DNA from: an uncultured Lachnospiraceae bacterium
Lineage (GTDB): Bacteria; Bacillota; Clostridia; Lachnospirales; Lachnospiraceae
Assembly (NCBI GenBank): GCA_910577735.1
Contig: CAJTOO010000027.1
Span: 1-43,292 of the forward strand
Direction: 5' to 3'
Length of the DNA stretch: 43,292 nt
Below, one piece after another: positions 8,353 to 15,741 of this stretch. The notes below the pieces were generated by a model. It was not told the DNA's origin and searched no databases. It saw nothing but the letters and a program-made list of their open reading frames with translations. A program made the translations under genes and the position numbers. How positions within the stretch are numbered: the first letter of the stretch is position 1; each line of letters begins with the position of its first letter.

Positions 8353-8394
8353 AAGAAATCTTTCTCCTTCCTGTATATCCTGAAATTCCTTAAC

Positions 8395-9378
8395 TTAGTA
8401 TTCCACAACTCCCATATACCTTCTCATATCCAGCGGGTGTCCGGTCTTGTTCTGGATTGCCGTTCTGTATAACACACTCATCTCATAGAACAGCGCCGCA
8501 TTGAAATAATCCACACAATTCTCATCAATGGTTTCCAGGCCGCAATCCGCCGCGTCAATGATCTCGTATTTCTTTGCATACTTCTCTAAAAATGCCTTTG
8601 CCCGAAGATCAATCTCCCTGGTCTTACCCACGGACATCATCAGGATATAGAGATGCTCTTCATCCGTCACCTCGAAGGGGCCATGGAAATATTCAGCTGT
8701 ATTTAAATAACAGCAATCCATCCACTGCATCTCCTGCAGGGAGCAGATAGCAAATCCATATGCCTGCGCATAGGCTGCCCCGGAAGACATGATATACAGG
8801 AAGGGTGCCTGATAATAATGCTCTGCAAAATTCCATGCCTTATTCTGATAAGTCTTCATTGCCTTGCGGATAATCCCGTCACACTTAAGAATGCCGTCTT
8901 TCATGCCTTCATATAAGGTATAGGCTGGCTCCTGACGATGGATCAGCTCATTCAGAATCCCGTATGTAATGCACATGGGCTTCTCCTGCTGTGGTGTTTC
9001 CGGCTCCCATTTGTATACGATTGCATGGTATCTGTCGCTGGCACATTTGCTGGTATCATCATGGGTATAGGAAACCACAAAGGCTCCTGCCTCGATTGCC
9101 ACATCCGCAGCTTCTACCGTCTCTTTGGTATTCCCGCCATGGGAACAGATAAAGACAAGAGAACCTTTGCCCAGGCGCTTGGGCGGTGTCAGCACAAATT
9201 CCTTGCTGGGAATCCAGTCTGAAACCATGGATGCCGACTCCCTGTTCACAAAATAATGACTGGAATAAAGGTCAATCAAAGACCCGCCACATGCCACAAA
9301 ATACACTTCCGAGATTGTGCCGTTTTCTTTCTGAATCTCATCTACTAATTTCATTACATCATAATCTGCTACATACAT
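8395..9378 (-). CDS. SIS-domain deglycase, FrlB-like
   Basis: A 327-residue protein with two SIS domains of the GlmS-isomerase type. YFVACGGSLIDLYSS starts the first sugar-phosphate site (FrlB: YFVACGSPLNAAQ), CSHGGNTKETVEA is the phosphate-binding loop, AEYFHGPFEV matches FrlB GEFRHGPLEI including the candidate catalytic Glu, and the C-terminus DMRRYMGVVEY matches ERRYYGGLVEY. FrlB cleaves fructoselysine-6-phosphate to glucose-6-phosphate and lysine; FraB and GfrF-type relatives cleave other glycated amines. The gene lies five bases after the MFS gene and upstream of the FrlD-like kinase. I expect it to split a 6-phosphorylated Amadori compound; the released amine is unknown. GlmS-type amidotransferase function is excluded because the glutaminase domain is absent. 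Confidence 0.88.
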   Translation of the reverse strand: MYVADYDVMKLVDEIQKENGTISEVYFVACGGSLIDLYSSHYFVNRESASMVSDWIPSKEFVLTPPKRLGKGSLVFICSHGGNTKETVEAADVAIEAGAFVVSYTHDDTSKCASDRYHAIVYKWEPETPQQEKPMCITYGILNELIHRQEPAYTLYEGMKDGILKCDGIIRKAMKTYQNKAWNFAEHYYQAPFLYIMSSGAAYAQAYGFAICSLQEMQWMDCCYLNTAEYFHGPFEVTDEEHLYILMMSVGKTREIDLRAKAFLEKYAKKYEIIDAADCGLETIDENCVDYFNAALFYEMSVLYRTAIQNKTGHPLDMRRYMGVVEY

Positions 9379-9383
9379 CGCGT

Positions 9384-10640
9384 CTATTCCTCAACTTTCA
9401 CTTTATTTCTGCTAATGAGAACTCTCATTACGATTGCCAGTATCATACCAAGAACTGCTGTTGCCATTAAGAATCCAAAGATCATCTTATACGCTGCATT
9501 ACCATAAGTGTCCATCCACTTTCCGAAGATCGTAAAGTAGAAGAAATCAGGTGTATATCCCAGAATCGAACCGATACCTATGACGGTTCCGAAATAAGCT
9601 GCCTTGAACTTACACTCTCTTAAGCCCGACCAGATCACACCGTATAACATCATCGCCACCATACTGGGCAGTAAGGATACAAAGGTTGCAAACCCCGGAC
9701 TTACCGTGTCAGGCATGATCATCACGCCTGCGTAAATCGCCGTGGTGATTGCAAACGCTGTAATATACCACTTATTGGCGGATTTAAACACACGGTCTAT
9801 GATATAACCGCCCACCGGGCAAAGCAGGTTCATCAGGTTACTTCTCACAATGTTGAGCAGCGTGGAATTCACTAACGGAATACCGAGCACATCTGTCAAA
9901 TAAGGGGAAAAGTAAGAAACGCTGGTGTAGAGTCCGTATGCGCACATAACCATGATGGCAATCAGCCATGTCATGGGATTCTTTAAGACAGCTCCCACAT
10001 ATTTGAACTGGAATGTATCGTCTTCGCTTGCCGCTTCCACTTCCTTTTCCTTAAAGAAAACAACTACCAGAAGCGCTGCGATGAGCGTGCCGCCTGCCAT
10101 AACCCACATAGCAATCATGAAAGATGTGGTGGGATCCTCTGAAAATCCGCTCGCCCAAAGACAGATTGCATTTAAGATTGCCGAAATGATTCCGGAAGAC
10201 GCATAATAGATTCCGTAACATGCCCCCTGTGTCTCAGGGTCTCCCACCATACCTACCGCCTTGGTGATGCCGCACCAGAAGACAAAGTTGGTGGACAGAC
10301 CTACCATGAACCAGACAAAACATGCTACCGTAAAGGTCATGGTAAAGGCATAGATACAAATTGCAACAAAAGATGCAAGTACGGAGTAGACCAGACATTT
10401 CTTGGTAGAGAACTTGTCCGCCAGAATGCCTCCCGGTATCATACTTGCCATCATACACAGGGAATAGATGGACATGAGCTGTCCTGACTGTGTATTGTTG
10501 ATTCCCATTGCGATAATCTGCTGTTCATAAAACACGTACCTTACATAGGGAAATGTATACATGATTGCATTGACAAATCCAAAGATGAACAGTACACCGA
10601 GCATTTTGCCCGTTAATTTAGCTTTTGCAGTTTCTGCCAT
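9384..10640 (-). CDS. MFS transporter
   Basis: A 418-residue major-facilitator protein with about 12 membrane helices in two halves of six. The loop between helices 2 and 3 carries GGILADKFSTKK, a form of MFS motif A, and a hydrophilic linker (KEKEVEAASEDD, ~200-212) separates the halves. It lies 27 bases after the YtcJ-like amidohydrolase and five before the SIS deglycase, so it takes the position that the FrlA amino-acid permease holds in the E. coli frl operon. Expected role: proton-coupled uptake of the operon's substrate. The family is too broad to name a solute. Confidence 0.9.
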   Translation of the reverse strand: MAETAKAKLTGKMLGVLFIFGFVNAIMYTFPYVRYVFYEQQIIAMGINNTQSGQLMSIYSLCMMASMIPGGILADKFSTKKCLVYSVLASFVAICIYAFTMTFTVACFVWFMVGLSTNFVFWCGITKAVGMVGDPETQGACYGIYYASSGIISAILNAICLWASGFSEDPTTSFMIAMWVMAGGTLIAALLVVVFFKEKEVEAASEDDTFQFKYVGAVLKNPMTWLIAIMVMCAYGLYTSVSYFSPYLTDVLGIPLVNSTLLNIVRSNLMNLLCPVGGYIIDRVFKSANKWYITAFAITTAIYAGVMIMPDTVSPGFATFVSLLPSMVAMMLYGVIWSGLRECKFKAAYFGTVIGIGSILGYTPDFFYFTIFGKWMDTYGNAAYKMIFGFLMATAVLGMILAIVMRVLISRNKVKVEE

Positions 10641-10667
10641 TTCTTTCCTCCATTCCGAAGCGCCTCT

Positions 10668-12230
10668 TTACGATTTGCTTCTGTTGTATACTTCCTGTCC
10701 GTTTACCATGGTCCTCTCCACTTCTATCTCCAGAATATCTTCCACCGGCGTGCGGAACAGATCCCCGGTAAAGATAACGATATCTGCCCGTTTGCCGGCT
10801 TCCAGCGTGCCGAGAATATCCTCCCGCTGCATCGCATACTGGCTGTTGATGGTCCAGGCATCCAGCATCTCGGCAATGGTCAGGCCATTTTCCGGATTGA
10901 TCCGTTTCTGCCTGTCCATCCCATAATTGGCACATCCGTAGTAGATGGATTCGGGAATACTGGGGATCAAAAGCGGTAAATCCGTTGCCCCGCACAGCCT
11001 GACGCCATGATCTTTCAAAGACCGGTAATTCAGGTAGCGTTCCTGTCTCTTCCCTACCGCTTCCTTATAGGCTTCCACATAGCCCTCATATGTATCCAGT
11101 GCATAAACCTGGGCATAAATCTCGCCAAAGGCGTTAAGCGCTGCCATCCTTTCTTCATCTTCCGGCATGGTCAGCTCCAGATCTGTGATGCCATGTCTGT
11201 TCTGCAGGCTTCCATCCTCATTTCTGCGGCACTTCTCATAGATATCCAGAATCCTGCGAAAAGCGCCGTCACCTTCTGCATGAAGTGTAAAGCGAAAACC
11301 ATTCTCATCCGCAAGCAAGACTTCTCTCTCAATGCTGTCGTAGTCGATATCCTTTTCACATACTGTGGCAGTGCCTTCATAAGGTTCCACCAGATGCCCC
11401 TGCTTAGCCAGGATCAGACCGTCTGTCATCTGGTTGAATCCCGAGAATCTGACAAACTCTGACTGAAACTTCTCCCGCATCTTCTTTCCATATTCCATGT
11501 TGGCAGGTGCGCCTACCGGCTGTGACATAAAGGATATCCGAAGGCTCAGCTTCTTCTCCTCATCAAACTCTTTCAGCACATCCGTAAAACCATAGAAGTC
11601 ATCGAAGCCCATCTCTTTCACCGAAGTGACCCCGCGGGAATTCATCATATGCATATATGCTGTAAGCTGATCGTCCACAAAGGTTCTGTCGTTTAAATAA
11701 ATTCCCATAATCTTATACAAGGCTTCTGCATAACAGGCCTGGGGGCTGAATCCAAATTCTTCCCGCGCTTTCTGATTCATGGCACAGGTGCCATGCCCTG
11801 GTACAAATAACACCACCGGTATATCCGGGCTCACTTCATTTAACAATGCTTCTGTCTGACTCTCTTTCGCCAGTTCAGGGCATAAGTGGTTTCCGAATAC
11901 CGCCTTTACCTCCTTCTGTGCGAGAGCCTTGCGCACAATATCTCCCAGTGCTTCCAGATTCTTTGTCCCCGACAGATCAACTCCCAGATTGTCAATGATA
12001 AATCCCGTGAAAAATGTGTGGGTATCACCAAAGCCGGCACAGATTGTGGCATCACCGTAATCATGAACCGGAATCGAAGGTTCCTTGTACTTATCCGGTA
12101 TTTCGCCTCTGCCAACTTCCAGAATGGAATCTCCCTTGATCACAACATATCCTGCATAAGGCTCTTTCGATACGGAATCATAGATACCGGTGGAAACGAG
12201 CACCTCATCAGCAATCATATTCCCTCCCAT
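10668..12230 (-). CDS. YtcJ-like amidohydrolase (amidohydrolase-3 type)
   Basis: A 520-residue metal-dependent hydrolase. The small beta domain is built from both ends (MIADEVLVSTGIYD at the start; GTLEAGKRADIVIFTGD and VNGQEVY at the end). The barrel has GFGDTHTFFTG with the metal-binding region, GHGTC, SRGVTSVKEMGFDD, FTLHAEGDGA and GATDLP. This is the YtcJ/amidohydrolase-3 architecture, whose members deacylate N-acyl or cyclic amide substrates. It is the first gene after the divergent promoter, and AGGAGG seven bases before the ATG at 12230 fixes the start. As first gene of a frl-like operon it may release the amine side of a glycated N-acyl compound, or act on the product after deglycation; this is inference. 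Confidence 0.85.
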   Translation of the reverse strand: MGGNMIADEVLVSTGIYDSVSKEPYAGYVVIKGDSILEVGRGEIPDKYKEPSIPVHDYGDATICAGFGDTHTFFTGFIIDNLGVDLSGTKNLEALGDIVRKALAQKEVKAVFGNHLCPELAKESQTEALLNEVSPDIPVVLFVPGHGTCAMNQKAREEFGFSPQACYAEALYKIMGIYLNDRTFVDDQLTAYMHMMNSRGVTSVKEMGFDDFYGFTDVLKEFDEEKKLSLRISFMSQPVGAPANMEYGKKMREKFQSEFVRFSGFNQMTDGLILAKQGHLVEPYEGTATVCEKDIDYDSIEREVLLADENGFRFTLHAEGDGAFRRILDIYEKCRRNEDGSLQNRHGITDLELTMPEDEERMAALNAFGEIYAQVYALDTYEGYVEAYKEAVGKRQERYLNYRSLKDHGVRLCGATDLPLLIPSIPESIYYGCANYGMDRQKRINPENGLTIAEMLDAWTINSQYAMQREDILGTLEAGKRADIVIFTGDLFRTPVEDILEIEVERTMVNGQEVYNRSKS

Positions 12231-12263
12231 TCTTCTACCTCCTCCCTTTTTGTTTGTAAAATG

Positions 12264-12292
12264 ATTATATCATTATATAACGTTATATTCAA
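12264..12292 (-). promoter_or_regulatory. Operon promoter with palindromic operator in the spacer
   Basis: On the minus strand, TTGAAT (12292-12287), a 17-base spacer and TATAAT (12269-12264) form a good sigma-A promoter about 35 bases before the amidohydrolase start. The spacer contains a perfect 14-bp palindrome ATATAACGTTATAT (12275-12288), which runs up to the -35 box. A GntR/HutC dimer bound here would block RNA polymerase, so the adjacent regulator is the obvious candidate. Confidence 0.7.
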
Positions 12293-12407
12293 TTATAATG
12301 TTTATTTCTACCAGTTTTTCGTAAGATGACACATTTTTATTGTCCAAAATTGCCATAATTTTTGTCTATACTTAACAATTTTTTATATAATCTTTCTTTT
12401 AATAGGT

Positions 12408-12464
12408 ATTACATGTAATGTTTTCATAATACGTATTGTCATGTTATTATCTTTATAGTATACT
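12408..12464 (+). promoter_or_regulatory. Regulator promoter with two upstream palindromes
   Basis: TTGTCA (12436-12441), 17 bases, TATACT (12459-12464) is a strong promoter for the GntR gene that starts at 12510. Palindrome AATACGTATT (12428-12437) overlaps the -35 box, and ATTACATGTAAT (12408-12419) lies just upstream. The first shares the ACGT core of the operon-side operator, suggesting autoregulation. A weaker TTGTCT-18-TATAAT set lies at 12362-12391. Confidence 0.66.
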
Positions 12465-12509
12465 TTTACTAGCAAATTGGTTATAAACGGAAAAGGAAAA
12501 GATTAAATC

Positions 12510-13244
12510 ATGTGTGGACAGATAAATTTACATAAAGAAAGCACTTCTCCCTTGTTTGAACAGGTGAAGGATGATATCTATGAGAAAATAAAGAACGGCA
12601 TCTATATGGCAGGGCATAAAATCCCCACAGAATTAGAGTTGATTGACCAATATCAAGTGAGCAGAATCACTGTCAGACGGGCAATCGAAGAATTGTGTAA
12701 AGAAGGCATGCTCGTGAAACTGCAAGGTAAAGGGACTTTCGTCCAGGAAAAGAGAATCTTCCGCAAGATTGAACATACCGTAAGTTTCTCCGAGTCCTGC
12801 CAGACCAACGGCATGGTGCCCTCTGCCTCAGTGACGGAGCGCCGGATCATGCTGGCAGGTGACCCGGAAGTTCCGGAACATTCAGCCTTTCAGGACAACT
12901 CCGTCATCTATATACAGCGTGTCCGCAGCGCGGATGGCTCCCCTGTGATGCTGGAAAACAATTATTATCTTTATGACAAATACTCCTTCCTGCTCACAGA
13001 ATCCTTAGACGGCTCTCTTTATGACCTGCTTCAGTCAAAGGGGGTGGTCATCGGCTGCTCCCAGCATTCCTATATTGATGCCATTAAGGCTTCCGGCAAA
13101 CATGCCGCCCTGTTGGATATCTCTCCGGGGGATCCGCTCTTTTTGCTCTATACGGAACTGTACGACATACAAAATGAACTGGTCTACATAGGGAAGCAGA
13201 TTATCGTAGCCTCCAAATATCGATTCAGTTATGAGAATTCCTGA
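12510..13244 (+). CDS. GntR/HutC-family regulator, FrlR-like
   Basis: A 244-residue regulator. Residues ~12-80 form the GntR winged helix (IPTELELIDQYQVSRITVRR, then LQGKGTFV); residues ~95-240 form the UbiC/HutC ligand domain. The DNA-binding part parallels E. coli FrlR (IPTENELCTQYNVSRITIRK, WQGKGTFVQ). HutC regulators usually bind a phosphorylated sugar or amine and release DNA, so the inducer is probably a 6-phosphorylated intermediate made by one of the two FrlD-like kinases. It is divergent from the nine-gene frl-like run; palindromes lie in or beside both promoters. The ATG at 12510 is preceded by a GGAAAAGGAAAAG purine stretch. Likely a repressor of the operon and of itself. Confidence 0.88.
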   Translation: MCGQINLHKESTSPLFEQVKDDIYEKIKNGIYMAGHKIPTELELIDQYQVSRITVRRAIEELCKEGMLVKLQGKGTFVQEKRIFRKIEHTVSFSESCQTNGMVPSASVTERRIMLAGDPEVPEHSAFQDNSVIYIQRVRSADGSPVMLENNYYLYDKYSFLLTESLDGSLYDLLQSKGVVIGCSQHSYIDAIKASGKHAALLDISPGDPLFLLYTELYDIQNELVYIGKQIIVASKYRFSYENS

Positions 13245-13251
13245 AATCCCC

Positions 13252-13280
13252 TTGCGAAACCACCGCGCCTATGCTATAAT
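13252..13280 (+). promoter_or_regulatory. Promoter of tRNA-Trp
   Basis: TTGCGA (13252-13257), a 17-base spacer and a perfect TATAAT (13275-13280) lie just after the regulator stop and 38 bases before the mature tRNA. Confidence 0.7.
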
Positions 13281-13286
13281 AATTTT

Positions 13287-13310
13287 CGGCGGTTTTGATA
13301 GGAACCGCCG
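13287..13310 (+). other. Hairpin in the tRNA-Trp precursor leader
   Basis: A perfect 8-bp stem, CGGCGGTT pairing with AACCGCCG across an 8-base loop, starts at the predicted transcription start and ends eight bases before the tRNA. It has no T-run, so it is not a terminator; it may protect the 5' leader or guide RNase P processing. Confidence 0.5.
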
Positions 13311-13318
13311 CACCATAA

Positions 13319-13389
13319 AGGGGCATAGTTCAAAGGTAGAACAGTGGTCTCCAAAACCATCGATGTGGGTTCGATTCCTACTGCCCCTG
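13319..13389 (+). tRNA. tRNA-Trp (anticodon CCA)
   Basis: A 71-base tRNA. The acceptor arms AGGGGCA and TGCCCCT pair completely; the D arm is TAGTTCAAAGGTAGAAC; the anticodon loop is CTCCAAA in the stem TGGT/ACCA; the T loop is TTCGATT. Anticodon CCA reads UGG. Discriminator base is G73, as in bacterial tRNA-Trp, and the 3' CCA is not encoded, so it must be added by nucleotidyltransferase. It is a single gene with its own promoter and terminator. Confidence 0.96.
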
Positions 13390-13395
13390 TCATCG

Positions 13396-13424
13396 ACCCG
13401 TGAGTTGTCACTCACGGGTTTTTA
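13396..13424 (+). terminator. Intrinsic terminator of tRNA-Trp
   Basis: ACCCGTGAG (13396-13404) pairs with CTCACGGGT (13411-13419) as a perfect 9-bp stem with a six-base loop, followed by a T-run. It begins six bases after the tRNA. Confidence 0.9.
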
Positions 13425-13451
13425 AATTTTAAGGAAAGAAGGAATCGCTTC

Positions 13452-14015
13452 ATGCTGAAAAAGACGATTGTAAGCCTGGCACTTTTCTGCCTGACTTCCA
13501 GCTTATTATGTGCCTGCGGCAAAGAAACACCTCTTCTGACCATCGAAGACTATAAACTGGATACGGAAAGCGGCTCTACAAGCCAGGGCGTCGGGATTGG
13601 TGACGATGCCGAGGCCTTTCTGGCCGCTTATCAGGATTATATGATGTTTTCCGCTGTGACAGAGGATGCCGGCCAGACAGATACGGGCGCAGAAGAAAAC
13701 GCAGATACGGATGCTTCCGCAACGGCGGCTTATCAGTTTCTGCCTGTAGACGAAATCCCTTTTGATACGGTAACATCCATCATCCTGCCCACCTTCTTTA
13801 TCGATGGGCTCCCTGTGGACGTAGATCAGTTCTGTGAAGACAATGCCCTTGAGAAAGCAGATATCCTCTCCTATTTAACCGATGCATCTTATCTGGCCAA
13901 TCACAAGGTCATCTACCGGTACCTTATCTTTACCTGGGAAGCCGGTGTCATCACCGACATCCGCTCCGAATCCATGGACTACAATCAGGACGCCTCTTAT
14001 TATGAGGCGAACTGA
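13452..14015 (+). CDS. Putative lipoprotein of unknown function
   Basis: A 187-residue protein with a lipoprotein signal: basic MLKK, a hydrophobic core, and a lipobox-like LLCAC at ~19-23, so it should be lipid-anchored outside the membrane. The mature part is acidic, with a Thr/Glu/Asp-rich low-complexity linker (~65-90), and a second half (IPFDTVTSIILPTFFIDGLP...) I do not recognise. AAGGAA seven bases before the ATG supports the start. It follows the tRNA terminator and ends convergently with the ABC exporter gene, the 3' ends overlapping by 16 bases. No function can be assigned. Confidence 0.7.
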   Translation: MLKKTIVSLALFCLTSSLLCACGKETPLLTIEDYKLDTESGSTSQGVGIGDDAEAFLAAYQDYMMFSAVTEDAGQTDTGAEENADTDASATAAYQFLPVDEIPFDTVTSIILPTFFIDGLPVDVDQFCEDNALEKADILSYLTDASYLANHKVIYRYLIFTWEAGVITDIRSESMDYNQDASYYEAN

Positions 14016-15739
14016 CTCTCGTACAGTTTCGCATAGAAACCTTTTTCTGCAAGCAAAGTCTCGTGATTTCCCTGCTCTATGATATCGCCGTCCTTCATGA
14101 CCAGAATCACGTCTGCCTCTCTAATGGTAGACAGTCTGTGGGCCACAATAAAACTGGTGCGCCCCTTCATCATGGTGGCAAAGGCTTTTTGAATCCTGAT
14201 CTCTGTTCTGGTATCAATGGAAGACGTGGCTTCATCCAGAATCAGCATGGGCGGCAGGCACAGCATCACGCGGGTGATGCACAGAAGCTGTTTCTGGCCC
14301 TGGGACAGGCTTCCGCCGTCCTCCCCGATGGGCGTATCATATCCCTGGGGCAGTCTCTTGATAAAGCTGTGTGCATGGGACGCCTTCGCCGCAGCAATGA
14401 TCTCCTCTTGCGTTGCTTCCGGTTTGCCCATCACGATATTATCCCGGATGGTGCCTGCCTTTAACCAGGTCTCCTGCAGCACCATACCGTAATTTGCCCG
14501 CAGGCTCTTTCTTGTCACTTCCCTGATATCTGCACCGTCCACGCAGATTTTACCCTCGTTCACATCATAGAAGCGCATTAACAGATTGATGACCGTAGTC
14601 TTGCCGCAGCCCGTGGGACCCACGATCGCTACCCGCTGCCCAGGCTTTACGGACAGGTTGAAATCCGTGATCAGCTGTTTCTCCGGCACATAAGAAAAGG
14701 CCACATGAGAAAGATCCACTCTTCCTTCCACATCCCGCAAAACTTCAGCATCCGCTTTCTCCGGCACCTGGGGTTCTTCCTCAATCAGGGCAAAGATACG
14801 CGCGGCGCAGGCCAGGGCATTCTGCAGCTCCGTCACAACACCTGATATCTCGTTAAAAGGCTTGGTATACTGGTTCGCATAGGTTAAGAAGCAGGACAGC
14901 TGTCCCACGCTGATACCGCCGCGGATTGCATAGACCGCACCGGTCACTGCCACACCGGCATAGACCAGATTGTTCACAAAGCGGGTAGAGGGATTGGTGA
15001 TGGAAGAAAAGAATATGGCCCGCAGGGAACAATCCTGCAGTCTGCCGTTGATCTCATCAAATTCTTCCAGGGCCTCATCCTCATGGGAAAAGGCCTGCAC
15101 CACCTTCTGATTGCCGATCATCTCCTCAATCAGGGCCGTTTGCTCTCCCCTGGTCTCAGACTGCAGCTTAAACATGGTAAACGTCTTCTTGGCAATAAAG
15201 CCTGCCACAAAAAACGACAAAGGTGTCACCAACACAACGACACCTGTGATGGCGACATTGACACTGAGCATAAATCCCAACGTACCTAAGATTGTGATGA
15301 CACCGGTAAAAAACTGGGTAAATCCCATCAGAAGGCCGTCCGCAAACTGATCCACATCCGCAATCACCCGGCTCACCACTTCCCCGTAGGAATGCGCATC
15401 AATATATTTCAAGGGCAGAATCTCGATTCTTTGGAAAGCTTCGTTCCGGATATCCTGCACGATGCGGTAAGTCATCTTATTGTTGCACACATTCATAATC
15501 CACTGTGCCGCAGCTGTCAAGGCGATAATCACCGCCATCTGCTTCAGAATGGCGAACACGCCTGTATAATCTACCTGCCCTTTTCCAATCACCAAATCTA
15601 TGACTCGTCCGGTCAATATCGGCAGATACAGTGTGAGCGCTACGGTGACGGATGCCATCACGATAGACGCCGCCAGATAAAACCAGTATTTCTTGATATA
15701 TCGCAAAACCTTTCCCAGAGTCTGTCTTTGTCCTGCCAT
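14000..15739 (-). CDS. Heterodimeric ABC exporter subunit, catalytic half
   Basis: About 579 residues: a six-helix exporter membrane domain (~1-320) and an ATPase domain with Walker A GPTGCGKT, Q-loop LQETWL, Walker B MLILDEATSS and switch His in FIVAHRLST. The signature reads LSQGQKQL rather than LSGGQ. A GTG six bases upstream is possible (it overlaps the previous stop), but AGGCGGG spacing favours the ATG at 15739. Walker B Glu and switch His are intact, so this is the ATP-hydrolysing half, as TM288 is to TM287. It works with the product of 15742-17535. The family exports drugs, peptides or lipids; the substrate is unknown. Confidence 0.9.
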   Translation of the reverse strand: MAGQRQTLGKVLRYIKKYWFYLAASIVMASVTVALTLYLPILTGRVIDLVIGKGQVDYTGVFAILKQMAVIIALTAAAQWIMNVCNNKMTYRIVQDIRNEAFQRIEILPLKYIDAHSYGEVVSRVIADVDQFADGLLMGFTQFFTGVITILGTLGFMLSVNVAITGVVVLVTPLSFFVAGFIAKKTFTMFKLQSETRGEQTALIEEMIGNQKVVQAFSHEDEALEEFDEINGRLQDCSLRAIFFSSITNPSTRFVNNLVYAGVAVTGAVYAIRGGISVGQLSCFLTYANQYTKPFNEISGVVTELQNALACAARIFALIEEEPQVPEKADAEVLRDVEGRVDLSHVAFSYVPEKQLITDFNLSVKPGQRVAIVGPTGCGKTTVINLLMRFYDVNEGKICVDGADIREVTRKSLRANYGMVLQETWLKAGTIRDNIVMGKPEATQEEIIAAAKASHAHSFIKRLPQGYDTPIGEDGGSLSQGQKQLLCITRVMLCLPPMLILDEATSSIDTRTEIRIQKAFATMMKGRTSFIVAHRLSTIREADVILVMKDGDIIEQGNHETLLAEKGFYAKLYESQFAS

Positions 15740-15741
15740 GA

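Noticed and set aside
13319..13389. tRNA-Trp as an integration site for a mobile element
   Set aside because: No repeat of the tRNA 3' end and no integrase gene are nearby; the tRNA is followed directly by its terminator.
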